This document shows positions 8,326 to 16,204 of a stretch of 40,182 nt of DNA, one piece after another. The notes under the pieces were generated by a model. It saw nothing but the letters and a program-made list of their open reading frames with translations, did no database searches and was not told the DNA's origin. The stretch is taken from assembly GCF_012911975.1 (NCBI RefSeq), contig NZ_SMDQ01000055.1:1-40182 (forward strand), in the 5' to 3' direction. Position 1 is the stretch's first letter; every line of letters starts with the position of its first letter. The translations under genes and the position numbers were made by a program. Origin of the DNA: Nodosilinea sp. P-1105. Its GTDB lineage: Bacteria; Cyanobacteriota; Cyanobacteriia; Phormidesmidales; Phormidesmidaceae.

Positions 8326-8358
8326 CCATGGACCACCAGGCTAAGGTGCCATGGATGC

Positions 8359-8423
8359 TATATACCAAGTCCAGCTCGGAATCTGGAGTTTTCCCACAGG
8401 CAGAACTCTAGGTCTGGACTTGG
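8359..8423 (-). promoter_or_regulatory. Inverted repeat and -10-like box upstream of the peptide-binding lipoprotein
   Basis: CCAAGTCCAG (8365-8374) and CTGGACTTGG (8414-8423) are perfect 10-bp inverted copies separated by 39 bp. TATATA (8359-8364) adjoins the first copy, 33 bp upstream of the start codon, and could act as a -10 element. A DNA-looping repressor or paired half-sites would fit, but no regulator is known from the sequence. Confidence 0.35.
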
Positions 8424-8430
8424 ACCTGGT

Positions 8431-8472
8431 TTAAATAAAAAATTCTCCCCATCCTGTGGGGGGATGGGGAGA
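8431..8472 (-). terminator. Intrinsic terminator of folE
   Basis: In the folE direction, an 11-bp perfect stem (TCTCCCCATCC/GGATGGGGAGA, plus-strand arms 8444-8454 and 8462-8472) has a 7-nt loop and is followed by ATTTTTTATTT. This is a textbook intrinsic terminator 28 bp after the folE stop. The 5' arm is one unit of the adjacent tandem array. Confidence 0.85.
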
Positions 8473-8495
8473 TGGGGAGATGGGGAGATGGGGAC
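8458..8495. repeat. GGGGAGAT octamer array
   Basis: Three full GGGGAGAT units plus partial units between folE and its terminator. Each unit can pair with the single CTCCCCATCC arm at 8445-8454, so several overlapping terminator stems are possible. The same unit recurs at 36271-36342. Confidence 0.8.
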
Positions 8496-8500
8496 AGCCC

Positions 8501-9235
8501 CTAGAAAAAGGAAGGCTGGTGGCGAATCAGGCTGAGGAACTCGTCCCGGGTCTTTTGGTCTTCCTGAAACACCCCTAACATGGCGCTGGTTACAGTCCAG
8601 GAGCCAGGTTTTTGCACCCCGCGCATGACCATGCACATGTGGCTGGCTTCCACCACCACAGCCACCCCTTGGGGGTCGAGGATTTCTTGAATCGCCTCGG
8701 CAATCTGGCGGTTAAGGCGCTCTTGCACCTGCAAACGGCGGGAGTACATTTCCACGATGCGGGCTAGCTTGCTCAGCCCCACCACCCGCTGATTCGGGAT
8801 GTAGGCCACATGGGCGCGCCCCATGAAGGGCAACATGTGGTGCTCGCACATGCTAAATAGGTTGATGTCGCGCACCAGCACCATTTCGTTGTGACCTTCG
8901 TCAAAAATGGCTCCGTTCACCAGTTCGTCCAGGGACTGCTGGTAGCCGCTGGTGAGAAATCGCATGGCTTCGGCTACCCGTTTAGGGGTCTTGAGTAAGC
9001 CTTCGCGATCCGGATCTTCCCCCACCGACAGCAACATGGTGCGCACGGCGTCGGTCATGTCTTCGTAGCTATTGTCAGGAATGGGGTACTGATCAGCATC
9101 AGACCGATAGCTGTGGGTGCGATCGGGGCGAATGGTAGACGCCCCTTGGCCATTGCCCCCGTTGATATTGCCCTTGGGGCTGCTACCGTTGGTGGACGAT
9201 TTATCGTTGACGCTGTTTGAAGATGCGATAGTCAT
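8501..9235 (-). CDS. folE: GTP cyclohydrolase I
   Basis: Converts GTP to 7,8-dihydroneopterin triphosphate, the first step of folate and pterin synthesis. From the ATG at 9235 (an in-frame TTG at 9247 is less likely) the protein has 244 residues. A disordered Ser/Gly/Asn-rich tail (1-50) precedes the catalytic domain. Zinc ligands are C130 and H133 in FSMCEHH and C201 in HMCMVMRGV. It is preceded by an SDR gene with an 80-90 bp gap and followed by a strong terminator. The N-terminal tail is longer than in E. coli but normal for cyanobacteria. Confidence 0.95.
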   Translation of the reverse strand: MTIASSNSVNDKSSTNGSSPKGNINGGNGQGASTIRPDRTHSYRSDADQYPIPDNSYEDMTDAVRTMLLSVGEDPDREGLLKTPKRVAEAMRFLTSGYQQSLDELVNGAIFDEGHNEMVLVRDINLFSMCEHHMLPFMGRAHVAYIPNQRVVGLSKLARIVEMYSRRLQVQERLNRQIAEAIQEILDPQGVAVVVEASHMCMVMRGVQKPGSWTVTSAMLGVFQEDQKTRDEFLSLIRHQPSFF

Positions 9236-9329
9236 AGGGATAGTCAAAACTCCAGATATTCAACAAAACTGAGACCCCTCTGGGAGGTGGTCAGAACGCT
9301 TGACACTCGAAACTCAGTGATCCAGTGGG

Positions 9330-10055
9330 CTATAGGGCTCCGCCACTGGGCATTAGGGTGATGTCTTCGATTACGGCCTGGGTGGGCAATAGCACCGTGT
9401 GGAGAATGGTTTCAGCCACAATCTCGGGGGTCAGCATTTGGCTGCGATCGAAGTCGGCGTGAACCGTGTCGGTATCCCAAAGGGGGGTGTTGACCGCGCC
9501 AGGGGAAACCGTAACCACCCGGATACCATGGGGCTGTTCTTCTGCGGCTAACACCCGGGTTAGGGCCACAAGGCCAGCTTTGCTCACCGTGTAGGCCCCC
9601 CAATCGGGGAAAGCGGATTTAGCGGCGATGGAAGCCAGGTTAACAATGGTGCCACCGCCAATGGCTCGCATAGCCGGTAGGACGGCTTGAATACATAGCA
9701 GTACACTGGTCAAGTTCAGGTCTATGACCTGACGCCAGTGATCAAGGGGCATGGTGGCCAAGGGGCCGGTATACCCCATACCCGCACTATTAATCATCAC
9801 CGTGGGGGTGCCAAAGTCGGCCACAATATCGGCGAAAGTGGCCTGAATTCCCTCTAACTGAGTCAGATCGAGGGGATAAGCTCGGGCTGTGACCCCAAAA
9901 TCTTGCAGCTCGTCCAGGACGGGCCTAAGGGTTTCTAAGGAACGACTGACCAAAGCGACATCAAACCCGGCTTGGGCTAAAGCCAGGGTTGTTGCTTTGC
10001 CGATACCGCGACTCGCTCCAGTAATCAGAGCACGACGCGGCTGGTCGGGGGACAT
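9330..10055 (-). CDS. Short-chain dehydrogenase/reductase (SDR)
   Basis: A classical NAD(P)H-dependent oxidoreductase of 241 residues. It has TGASRGIG (12-19), NSAG (89-92), the catalytic S142, Y155 and K159 (YTVSK), and the SPGAVNTPL loop. The ATG at 10055 is chosen over an in-frame TTG at 10067. It lies just upstream of folE on the same strand. Sepiapterin reductases, which act on pterins made from the FolE product, are SDRs, so a pteridine role is possible. A FabG-like or sugar-modifying role is equally compatible, and no substrate-specific residue decides it. Confidence 0.88.
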   Translation of the reverse strand: MSPDQPRRALITGASRGIGKATTLALAQAGFDVALVSRSLETLRPVLDELQDFGVTARAYPLDLTQLEGIQATFADIVADFGTPTVMINSAGMGYTGPLATMPLDHWRQVIDLNLTSVLLCIQAVLPAMRAIGGGTIVNLASIAAKSAFPDWGAYTVSKAGLVALTRVLAAEEQPHGIRVVTVSPGAVNTPLWDTDTVHADFDRSQMLTPEIVAETILHTVLLPTQAVIEDITLMPSGGAL

Positions 10056-10437
10056 GGATTTATCCAATGCTGAATACCAACTACCAACAAAAACTGAAGA
10101 CCTGCCGCCAAGCCCGGAGGAGTTGGGGCGATGGCCCCGGGAGGGTTGGCGATTGTAGACATATGCCTTTGATATGTTAACAAATGTAACGAACTTTCGG
10201 GGATTCTGAGAACCAACTTGATTTTTTGCCCAGGATCTTACCTAGGGGATGCCCTTGCGAGTCTTTTACCCAGGCTATGGGGTAGCCCCATGGGGTCACC
10301 TGGTGCAGGTCTTGATCTGGGATTAGGATCTTTGATGGCATACCTTTAGCTTAGCTCTGGAATGGATTTGACACATTAATGCCAAATTAAGCAGGGCCAT
10401 ATTTAGCTCGCTCATAGGCCTATGTCGTAATCACCCC
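10056..10437. other. Intergenic region between accA and the SDR gene
   Basis: About 380 bp with no credible coding frame. It contains an AT-rich stretch at 10160-10200 that could hold the SDR-folE promoter, including an HLR1-like sequence annotated separately. A short hairpin downstream of accA, ATGGGG-TAG-CCCCAT (10277-10291), has no T-run and is only a weak terminator candidate. Confidence 0.5.
10175..10190 (-). promoter_or_regulatory. HLR1-like (RpaB-type) element upstream of the SDR gene
   Basis: On the minus strand this reads GTTACATTTGTTAACA, differing at one position from the first 16 bases of the cyanobacterial high-light regulatory element (two TTACA-type half-sites at a 10-bp period), which RpaB binds. 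It sits about 120 bp upstream of the SDR start codon. A chance match in AT-rich promoter DNA is quite possible. Confidence 0.25.
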
Positions 10438-11421
10438 CTAGGCTGCTGTTTCGGCAAAAACACCAATTTCCCGGTACTTTTGGTACCTTAGCTGCTGCCG
10501 AGACTCCGCTGTCATGGCAGACAGCTCGGTCAGGTGACGCAGGATGGCCTGCTTGAGGGTGTCTGCGGCCTGGAGCGGGTCGGAATGGGCACCCCCCACC
10601 GGCTCAGGCAGTAACTCGTCCAAAATGCCCAATTGCTTCAGGTCCCAGGAGGTGATTTTGAGGGCCTCGGCTGCTTCCGCAGAACGGGCCGCATCCTTCC
10701 AGAGAATGGCAGCGCAGGCTTCGGGACTGGCTACGGTGTAGACGGAGTGCTCGAACATCATCAGCCGATCGCCAACCCCAATGCCCAGGGCACCGCCAGA
10801 GCCGCCTTCGCCAATGATGGTGCAGATAATCGGTACTTGCAGGCCAAACATCTCCCGCAGGTTATAGGCGATCGCTTCCCCCTGGCCCATTTCTTCGGCC
10901 TCAAACCCGGGGAATGCCCCTGGGGTATCAATAAAGGTAATGATTGGCATTGAAAACCGATCGGCATGGCGCATCAGTCGCATGGCTTTGCGGTAGCCCC
11001 CTGGGGAGGCCATGCCAAAGTTGCGGGCCACGTTGTCTTTGGTGTCGCGCCCCTTCTGGTGACCCAAAATCACCACCGGGCGTCCTTCCAGCCGAGCCAC
11101 CCCCCCCACCAGGGCTGGGTCGTCTTTGCCTGAACCGCGATCGCCGTGGAGCTCAATCCACTCGTCGGTGATCGCCTGAATGTAGTCTAGGGTGCTGGGC
11201 CGACGCGGATGGCGAGCCACTTGTAGGCGCTGGGCTGGGGTCAGGTTGGAGAAAATTTCCTGGCGCAGATGGGTGGCCCGAGACTCCAGTTGGCGAATCT
11301 GGGTGGAAACATCCACATCGTTTTCTTCGGCCAGCTCCCGAATCTGGCTAATGCGAGCTTCTAGCTCTACCAGGGGCTTTTCAAAGGACAGCAGAATCGA
11401 TTTACGCTCGGGTGGGGCCAT
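10438..11421 (-). CDS. accA: Acetyl-CoA carboxylase carboxyltransferase subunit alpha
   Basis: Alpha subunit of the carboxyltransferase that moves the carboxyl group from biotin to acetyl-CoA, the committed step of fatty-acid synthesis; it works as an alpha2beta2 complex with AccD. The 327-residue protein opens with the usual coiled N-terminal region ([15 protein letters not shown]). It contains [13 protein letters not shown] [11 protein letters not shown], the glycine-rich [16 protein letters not shown], and a [17 protein letters not shown] segment. Length is normal. AccB, AccC and AccD are not in the window, as is usual where the genes are scattered. Confidence 0.96.
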   Translation of the reverse strand: MAPPERKSILLSFEKPLVELEARISQIRELAEENDVDVSTQIRQLESRATHLRQEIFSNLTPAQRLQVARHPRRPSTLDYIQAITDEWIELHGDRGSGKDDPALVGGVARLEGRPVVILGHQKGRDTKDNVARNFGMASPGGYRKAMRLMRHADRFSMPIITFIDTPGAFPGFEAEEMGQGEAIAYNLREMFGLQVPIICTIIGEGGSGGALGIGVGDRLMMFEHSVYTVASPEACAAILWKDAARSAEAAEALKITSWDLKQLGILDELLPEPVGGAHSDPLQAADTLKQAILRHLTELSAMTAESRQQLRYQKYREIGVFAETAA

Positions 11422-11553
11422 AACTAGCAGAAGAACGGTTAACAGCGCGATCGCGGCGCAATTCCCAAAACTGCGCCTATCTGCTTCTTAGGATACCAAG
11501 CTAGGGCCTGCTTGCTGAGGCGGATCTCTCTACCTGTACACCATCAACCCTCT

Positions 11554-11573
11554 CAGGTTGGCATCCCAACCTG
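11554..11573. promoter_or_regulatory. 8-bp hairpin between accA and the small antitoxin-like gene
   Basis: CAGGTTGG and CCAACCTG form a perfect 8-bp stem with a CATC loop, 28 bp after the stop of the small gene and 130 bp before accA. No T-run follows, so it may be a rho-independent terminator of poor strength, an attenuator, or an operator. Confidence 0.4.
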
Positions 11574-11601
11574 GATAAATCCCATTTGCGAGAAGTGATG
11601 A

Positions 11602-11868
11602 TCAAACGTCTTGCTCGCCAGTGTATAAGTAACAGTCGTGGTAGACAGACACATTGTCTAAAGTTCCAGGAATCGCATCGTCGCCAAGGGACTCCCAAAT
11701 AGCCCAAGCCTCATCATTGGATTCGGCGGTAGCTGGTTCAGGCCTATCTGCCTGAGGGGTAACTGACGGCTGAATGAGACGATTTAGTACTGCCAACAGG
11801 GCAGTTTGCTCATCTGCGGGTAAAGCCTGAACGACTTGAACAATAGAATTTACAAGCTGAGTATTCAT
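11602..11868 (-). CDS. Small protein resembling cyanobacterial antitoxin-like ORFs
   Basis: 88 residues. A helical N-terminus (VVQALPADEQTALLAVLNRL), a polar linker, then EAWAIWESLGDDAIPGTLDN and a C-terminal VSVYHDCYLYTG. This two-part pattern (LP-x-EEQ helix, SLGDDA-PG, HDxYLY) recurs in small cyanobacterial proteins that often precede PIN-domain (VapC-like) toxins. No PIN reading frame follows here: after the stop there is only a hairpin and then accA. It is either an orphan antitoxin or a stand-alone regulator. The family association is from memory of the pattern and not certain. Confidence 0.6.
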   Translation of the reverse strand: MNTQLVNSIVQVVQALPADEQTALLAVLNRLIQPSVTPQADRPEPATAESNDEAWAIWESLGDDAIPGTLDNVSVYHDCYLYTGEQDV

Positions 11869-12105
11869 TAGAGAGCCCCGTTTCTCTATTTTCTAGTGTA
11901 CGAAAGGATGTTGTAAATGGAATTTATTGAAGAGATCCAACGATTTGTATCAGTGCTGAGGGGCTAAATGCCTCTGCATTCCGGCGTTCTGGGGCAAATT
12001 GGTGGACTTTTGATGGCTTGACGCCCTGGGTACCCCTCAGTAAAACAGGTTAGGCCCTAAAGTATGGTGGCCCTGGTATGTTAGGCAGTCCCCTTAGCCC
12101 CCGAG

Positions 12106-13323
12106 GTGCGAGTGGCCAATCAACCGTTGACCGTTATTGTTCCAATTAAGCCAGGTCAAGAGGCATCTTTGCGGCAGGTGTTGGCTGCGATCGCCGCTGA
12201 CCTGGCCAATAATGCTTATTTTCAGATTGCCAGAAGCGATCGCACCCACTTTTTGCGCCTGGCGATCATCACCGACCCCGACCATGGCCTGCGGCTGCTG
12301 CTCACCGGCAACTATGACGGCCCCCTGGTAGATTACTTGCAAGAACTAGTGCGCCTCAGCCCTGGTTTAGACGATCTGTGGAACCACTGCACCGGCTATC
12401 GAGGTCGGCAGGATTTTAATCGATTTATTCAGGCCCATGCCTACAAGGCTCAGGCGTCTTACGTCGCCGTACAGGGGGAATCGGTGGGCAGCATTCGCAA
12501 GCGCCGCGCCATCCGCCAAAAACTGCAACAGTTGCTGGACCTGGATGATATTGCCGACTATGTCGACCATCCAGGCCTGAAGCCCCTACTGGATGACCTC
12601 ACGAGTCTCAAACAGCCCCGTACTATCTGGCAGGGGTTTAGGGTCCTGATGCTTCAAGCCTGGCAGATGATAGAACAGGTGTTCAACGGCCTCTGTGACT
12701 TGATTAAGCAGATTATTCTCTGGGTCCTGCGCCAGGTCGGTGGCATTCTGGGGGCGCCGGACCAGCCCCGGCTGATTGGCGAGTATGTCGGAGCTGAGGT
12801 GGACTATGAACGCATTCGCACCTTAAACGAGCCCGAGGTGGTCCACGGCACCAACCATCTGCACTTGCTCTCGACCGTGAAACGGGGCCGACTGCTGCGG
12901 CTGAAAATTGTGCTGTTGCTGATTAACTTTGCCGGTCGCCATCTGTTTCCCCCTGGCTCTTTATCCAACATTCGCAGTATTCACTTTGCCCACTGGTCGA
13001 TCGTGGACGGGGGCAAGCACCTGCTGTTTGTTACCCACTACGACGGCTCCTTTGACAACTACCTGGGGGACTTTACCGATCGGGCCAGCGATGGCCTCAA
13101 CTCGATTTGGAACAATGTGGAGGGCTATCCCCTGGCTGGCTCCCAGGATATCTTTGCCTTTAAGCAGTTTTTCCGCAACGACCAGCAGCTGCCTTCCCAG
13201 GTTTTCTACCGGGCCTACCCCGATACGACTGTGGTGAACATTCTGCGCGATCGCGCCATTGTGCAGCCCCTGGCCGACGGGCTCGATCGCCCTGCCCTCG
13301 ATGACTGGCTGACCAAACTTTAG
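12106..13323 (+). CDS. Internally duplicated protein of unknown function, first gene of the haem-peroxidase cluster
   Basis: 405 residues, family not recognised. Two homologous halves are visible. Residues 48-98 contain FLRLAIITD, LLLTGNYDGPLVDYLQEL and LDDLWNHCTGY. Residues 292-341 contain HFAHWSIVDG, LLFVTHYDGSFDNYL and LNSIWNNVEGY. The strand-strand-YDG-helix pattern suggests a ferredoxin-like or dimeric alpha/beta-barrel fold, as in DyP and EthD-like proteins, but that is inference. A hydrophobic helical stretch near 180-215 could be membrane-associated. The start is GTG (12106), or GTG at 12112; no ribosome-binding site helps decide. The DyP gene begins 29 bp after the stop, so co-expression is likely. 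Confidence 0.8.
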   Translation: MRVANQPLTVIVPIKPGQEASLRQVLAAIAADLANNAYFQIARSDRTHFLRLAIITDPDHGLRLLLTGNYDGPLVDYLQELVRLSPGLDDLWNHCTGYRGRQDFNRFIQAHAYKAQASYVAVQGESVGSIRKRRAIRQKLQQLLDLDDIADYVDHPGLKPLLDDLTSLKQPRTIWQGFRVLMLQAWQMIEQVFNGLCDLIKQIILWVLRQVGGILGAPDQPRLIGEYVGAEVDYERIRTLNEPEVVHGTNHLHLLSTVKRGRLLRLKIVLLLINFAGRHLFPPGSLSNIRSIHFAHWSIVDGGKHLLFVTHYDGSFDNYLGDFTDRASDGLNSIWNNVEGYPLAGSQDIFAFKQFFRNDQQLPSQVFYRAYPDTTVVNILRDRAIVQPLADGLDRPALDDWLTKL

Positions 13324-13352
13324 CCCCTAACTGCCCCTACCCGGAGCCCCCC

Positions 13353-14813
13353 ATGACCCAGCTTTCTCCCCCCGACCGCGAGGATATTCAGGGTATTCTC
13401 CTGAGCGGTTTTGGTCATCTGTATTACACCTACTACCTGTTGCTCACGGTGACCGACGCCGTTGCCGCCAAAAACTGGCTCAAACGCACCCTGCCCGCGG
13501 TTACCACCGCTGGCCGCTGGCCCCAAGACGCCAATGGCAAAACCATCAAGCCCGATCTCACCCTCAACCTGGCCCTGACCCATGATGGGCTGCGGACCCT
13601 ATGGCTGGTGGACAAAGCCCTGAGTACCTTCCCCCGCGAGTTCATTGAAGGCATGGCCGAACCTAAACGGGCTGAAATTCTGGGCGATACCGGCGACAGT
13701 GCCCCCAGCCAGTGGGAATTTGGCGGCGATAACGGTGCCCCTATCCACCTGATGGTGCTGCTCCACGGCCAGAGCCCCGAGCAGCTGCGCACCTACGGCC
13801 AGACCCTGCTGGCCGACAACCCCGGCCTGGATGTGGTGGCCATCGAAACCGGGTTTCGCCTGCCGTCTAAAAAAGAGCACTTCGGCTTTAACGACAGTGT
13901 TTCTCAGCCGGAAATCAAAGGGCTAGAGACCCCCGGCCATGATCCAGCCCAGGTGGTGGCCACAGGGGAATTTTTGCTGGGCTACCCCGATGGCTACGGC
14001 ATCTTTGCCCTGACCCCCGTCGTCCCCAACAGCGATGACCCCGACAACCTGCTGCCCAGCTTCCCCGGCACCGAGTTGCCCGGCTTCAAAAACCTTGGCC
14101 ACAACGGCAGCTTCATGGTCTATCGCAAACTGCCCCAGGATGTAGCCGGGTTTTGGCAGTACATGGCCAGCCAGGCCCAGGGGAGCGACGGCCAACCTGA
14201 CCCCCAGGGGATGAACCTGATCGCCTCCAAGTTTGTCGGCCGCTGGCCCAGCGGTGCCCCCCTCACCCTCAGCCCAGAGGAAGACAAGCCCGAACTGGCC
14301 AACGCCAATAATTTCCTGTATATGCCCACCGACGCCAAAGGCTTTGGTTGCCCCCTGGGGGCCCACATTCGCCGCACCCACCCCCGCGACTCATTGCTGG
14401 ATGCCCCAGGCCAAGGCTCGCTGATGACCTCCAGCCGTCACCGAATTTTACGCCGGGGCAGTCTGTTCGGCGAGCCCCTCTTCCCCCTAGACCCCCTCGA
14501 TCAGGGCCAAATTCCAGTGGATCTCCAAGACGACGGGCAATCCCGGGGGCTACATTTCTTTTGCTTTAACGTCGACATTGGCCGCCAGTTCGAGTTTGTG
14601 CAGCAAACCTGGGCCAACAATCCCCGGTTTGACGGCCTCTACAACGAAAAGGATCCGATCATTGGCGACAACGACGATGGTCAAGGCCTCTTTGCCATGC
14701 CCCGCTGCCCCGTGCGCCAGCGAGCCACCAACATTCCCCGCTTTGTCGGTATGGCCGGCGGCGGCTATTTCTTTATGCCCAGCATCAGCGCCCTGCGGTT
14801 CTTGACCACCTGA
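13353..14813 (+). CDS. DyP-type (dye-decolourising) haem peroxidase
   Basis: Predicted haem peroxidase, 486 residues, oxidising organic substrates with H2O2. The distal aspartate is D181 in GFNDS-VSQP. The proximal haem ligand is H338 in GAHIRRTHPRD, and the distal arginine is R367 in ILRRG. The usual GXXDG motif ends in serine instead of glycine here (S182). Other family blocks are FLLGYPDGYG (207-216) and GSFMVYRKL. There is no signal peptide, so it is probably cytosolic or delivered by a partner. CGGAG 6 nt before the ATG acts as ribosome site. It is the second gene of a four-gene plus-strand run with a catalase-like protein and a hydrolase. Confidence 0.92.
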   Translation: MTQLSPPDREDIQGILLSGFGHLYYTYYLLLTVTDAVAAKNWLKRTLPAVTTAGRWPQDANGKTIKPDLTLNLALTHDGLRTLWLVDKALSTFPREFIEGMAEPKRAEILGDTGDSAPSQWEFGGDNGAPIHLMVLLHGQSPEQLRTYGQTLLADNPGLDVVAIETGFRLPSKKEHFGFNDSVSQPEIKGLETPGHDPAQVVATGEFLLGYPDGYGIFALTPVVPNSDDPDNLLPSFPGTELPGFKNLGHNGSFMVYRKLPQDVAGFWQYMASQAQGSDGQPDPQGMNLIASKFVGRWPSGAPLTLSPEEDKPELANANNFLYMPTDAKGFGCPLGAHIRRTHPRDSLLDAPGQGSLMTSSRHRILRRGSLFGEPLFPLDPLDQGQIPVDLQDDGQSRGLHFFCFNVDIGRQFEFVQQTWANNPRFDGLYNEKDPIIGDNDDGQGLFAMPRCPVRQRATNIPRFVGMAGGGYFFMPSISALRFLTT

Positions 14814-14822
14814 GGTGTGTAC

Positions 14823-14898
14823 GAAGAACGAAGAGCGAAAAGGGAAGAACGAAGAGGGAAGAACGAAGAGGGAAGAACGAAAAACGAAAAGGGAAGAG
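14823..14898. repeat. A/G-rich 14-mer tandem repeat after the DyP gene
   Basis: The unit AGGGAAGAACGAAG occurs three times in a row from 14841, with looser copies either side. It starts within 10 bp of the DyP stop codon. Similar GAACGAAAAACGAAAA sequence occurs at 29876-29900. Confidence 0.8.
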
Positions 14899-14933
14899 TT
14901 CAAAATTCAAAATTCAAAATTCAAAATTCAAAA
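14899..14933. repeat. TTCAAAA heptamer array (5 units)
   Basis: Five perfect TTCAAAA units. The same heptamer appears at about 30108-30130, again next to a C-rich array, so these modules travel together. Heptamer arrays of this kind (STRRs) are known from many cyanobacteria. Confidence 0.9.
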
Positions 14934-14934
14934 C

Positions 14935-15030
14935 TTCCCCATCGTTCCAATTCCCCGCCAGGGCGGACACACAGGTCCGCCCCTACGCCACCACCTCTAC
15001 CCTCCGGGAAGCCGCTCCGCATCTACACCC
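14935..15030 (+). repeat. Left arm of a long inverted repeat flanking the catalase-like gene
   Basis: About 96 bp whose reverse complement matches 16296-16434, apart from some 40 extra bases in the right copy. It includes the palindrome GGGCGGAC-6-GTCCGCCC (14961-14982), where a 34-bp core around it is identical in both arms, and a GGGAAGCCGC module (15005-15014). Confidence 0.85.
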
Positions 15031-15120
15031 CACCACCCCACCACCCCACCACCCCACCACCCCACCACCCCACCACCCCACCACCCATCCACCCATCCAC
15101 CCCACCACCCATCCACTCCC
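15027..15120. repeat. CCCCACCA octamer array forming the leader of the catalase-like gene
   Basis: Seven perfect 8-bp units (ACCCCACC phase) at 15027-15082, then degenerate ATCCACCC-type units to about 15120. The ATG at 15140 follows after a further C-rich stretch, so no purine-rich ribosome site is present. Confidence 0.85.
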
Positions 15121-15139
15121 ACACCCCCACCTCCCCCAA

Positions 15140-16204
15140 ATGCCTCAACTCGGCCAAGAACACATCCCCCCCAACGAAACCGCTGCCATTCAGGCGGTGA
15201 CCGATATCAGCGATCGCATCCTCAAGCGCCAACCCCCGGTCAAACGGGGGGAGCACCCCAAGGGGCACGGCTGTGTGCGGGGTCGGTTCCAGGTCTTAGA
15301 GGATGTACCCGAGGCGCTGCAGGTCGGTCTGTTTGGTCAACTGGGGCGATCGTGGCCCGCGTGTATTCGCTATTCCAACTTCAGTGTCAAGCACGATGCC
15401 CAGGGGGATGCCCATGGCATGGCGATTAAGCTGTTTGGGGTACCGGGTGAAAAGGTGTTGGAGCACGAAAAAGAAGCCCAGACCCACGACTTTTTAGTGG
15501 TCGATCACCCGGTCTTTCCGGTGCGGAACGCCCAAGACTATGTGGCGTTTTTTGGTGAAATCGAGCGCACTAAAAGCCGTAACCCCGTGCGCTTTTTCAT
15601 CACTGGCTGGAACCCTCTCCGCTGGCGCTGGACAGAACTGTGGATTGCCCTGGCGATTCGCCTGCGCACCATTACCAGCCCCCTGGAAACCCCCTACTGG
15701 AGCATGGTGCCCTACGCCCTGGGGGATCAGGCCGTTAAATATGCCGCCATTCCCCATCGCCACAACTGGGAGGGGGGCTTTTGGCGACGGTTGGGCTTTC
15801 GGTCCCGCGATTACCTGCGGGACGCCCTGCGCGATCACCTGAGCAGCCGCCCCGCTAGCTTTGATTTCTATGTGCAGGTGCAAACCGACCCGGTGAAGAT
15901 GCCGGTGGAAGACCCTACGGTGCGCTGGCGCAGCCCTCTGGTCAAGGTGGCGGTGATCACGATTCCGCCCCAAACCTTTGAGTCGCCAGCACAGACGGAA
16001 TTTTGCGAAAACCTGTCCTACACCCCCTGGCACGCCCTGCCTGCCCATCGCCCCCTGGGAGGGATCAACCGCACCCGCAAACAGGTCTATGACACCATCG
16101 CCAACATTCGCCACGACCTGAACCAGGTCACCTATCAGGAGCCCACGGTGGAGGAGTTTGAGGCGGTGTTTCCCGAGCAAGGTGATGGGGTAGGGGAGTG
16201 GTAG
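15140..16204 (+). CDS. Catalase-like haem protein (catalase-related superfamily)
   Basis: 354 residues, shorter than true catalases (about 480 or more) and lacking their C-terminal parts. Catalase-type blocks remain: the distal-histidine region R36-G-E-H39-PKGHG, then RYSNFSVKHDAQGDAHGMAIKLFG, then HDFLVVDHPVFPVRN. The C-terminal block is NLSYTPWHALPAHRPLGGINR, with R313-x3-Y317 as the likely proximal haem-ligand motif. The asparagine expected in the distal pocket is not evident, so classical H2O2 disproportionation is doubtful. Relatives include catalase-like allene oxide synthases and uncharacterised y4iL-like proteins. No Shine-Dalgarno; leader and stop codon both lie in repeats. The final residues GDGVGEW appear repeat-derived. 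Confidence 0.87.
   Translation: MPQLGQEHIPPNETAAIQAVTDISDRILKRQPPVKRGEHPKGHGCVRGRFQVLEDVPEALQVGLFGQLGRSWPACIRYSNFSVKHDAQGDAHGMAIKLFGVPGEKVLEHEKEAQTHDFLVVDHPVFPVRNAQDYVAFFGEIERTKSRNPVRFFITGWNPLRWRWTELWIALAIRLRTITSPLETPYWSMVPYALGDQAVKYAAIPHRHNWEGGFWRRLGFRSRDYLRDALRDHLSSRPASFDFYVQVQTDPVKMPVEDPTVRWRSPLVKVAVITIPPQTFESPAQTEFCENLSYTPWHALPAHRPLGGINRTRKQVYDTIANIRHDLNQVTYQEPTVEEFEAVFPEQGDGVGEW

Noticed and set aside
9330..10055. Naming the SDR as sepiapterin reductase or FabG
   Set aside because: Proximity to folE is suggestive, but no substrate-specific residues separate the options.
11917..11967. 16-codon ORF starting MEFIEEIQRF upstream of the duplicated-protein gene
   Set aside because: Too short to judge, with no ribosome site or context to support it.
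15027..15120. CRISPR array
   Set aside because: Units are 7-9 bp with no unique spacers of constant length, and no cas genes are present. The same holds for the other arrays.
14815..15429. Plus-strand open frame through the repeats after the DyP gene, reading His/Pro/Thr-rich sequence
   Set aside because: It is a translation of tandem repeats that then overlaps the catalase-like gene in another frame; no protein-like composition.
15140..16204. Genuine H2O2-degrading catalase
   Set aside because: The protein is about 130 residues short and the distal asparagine region is not conserved; only catalase-like is justified.
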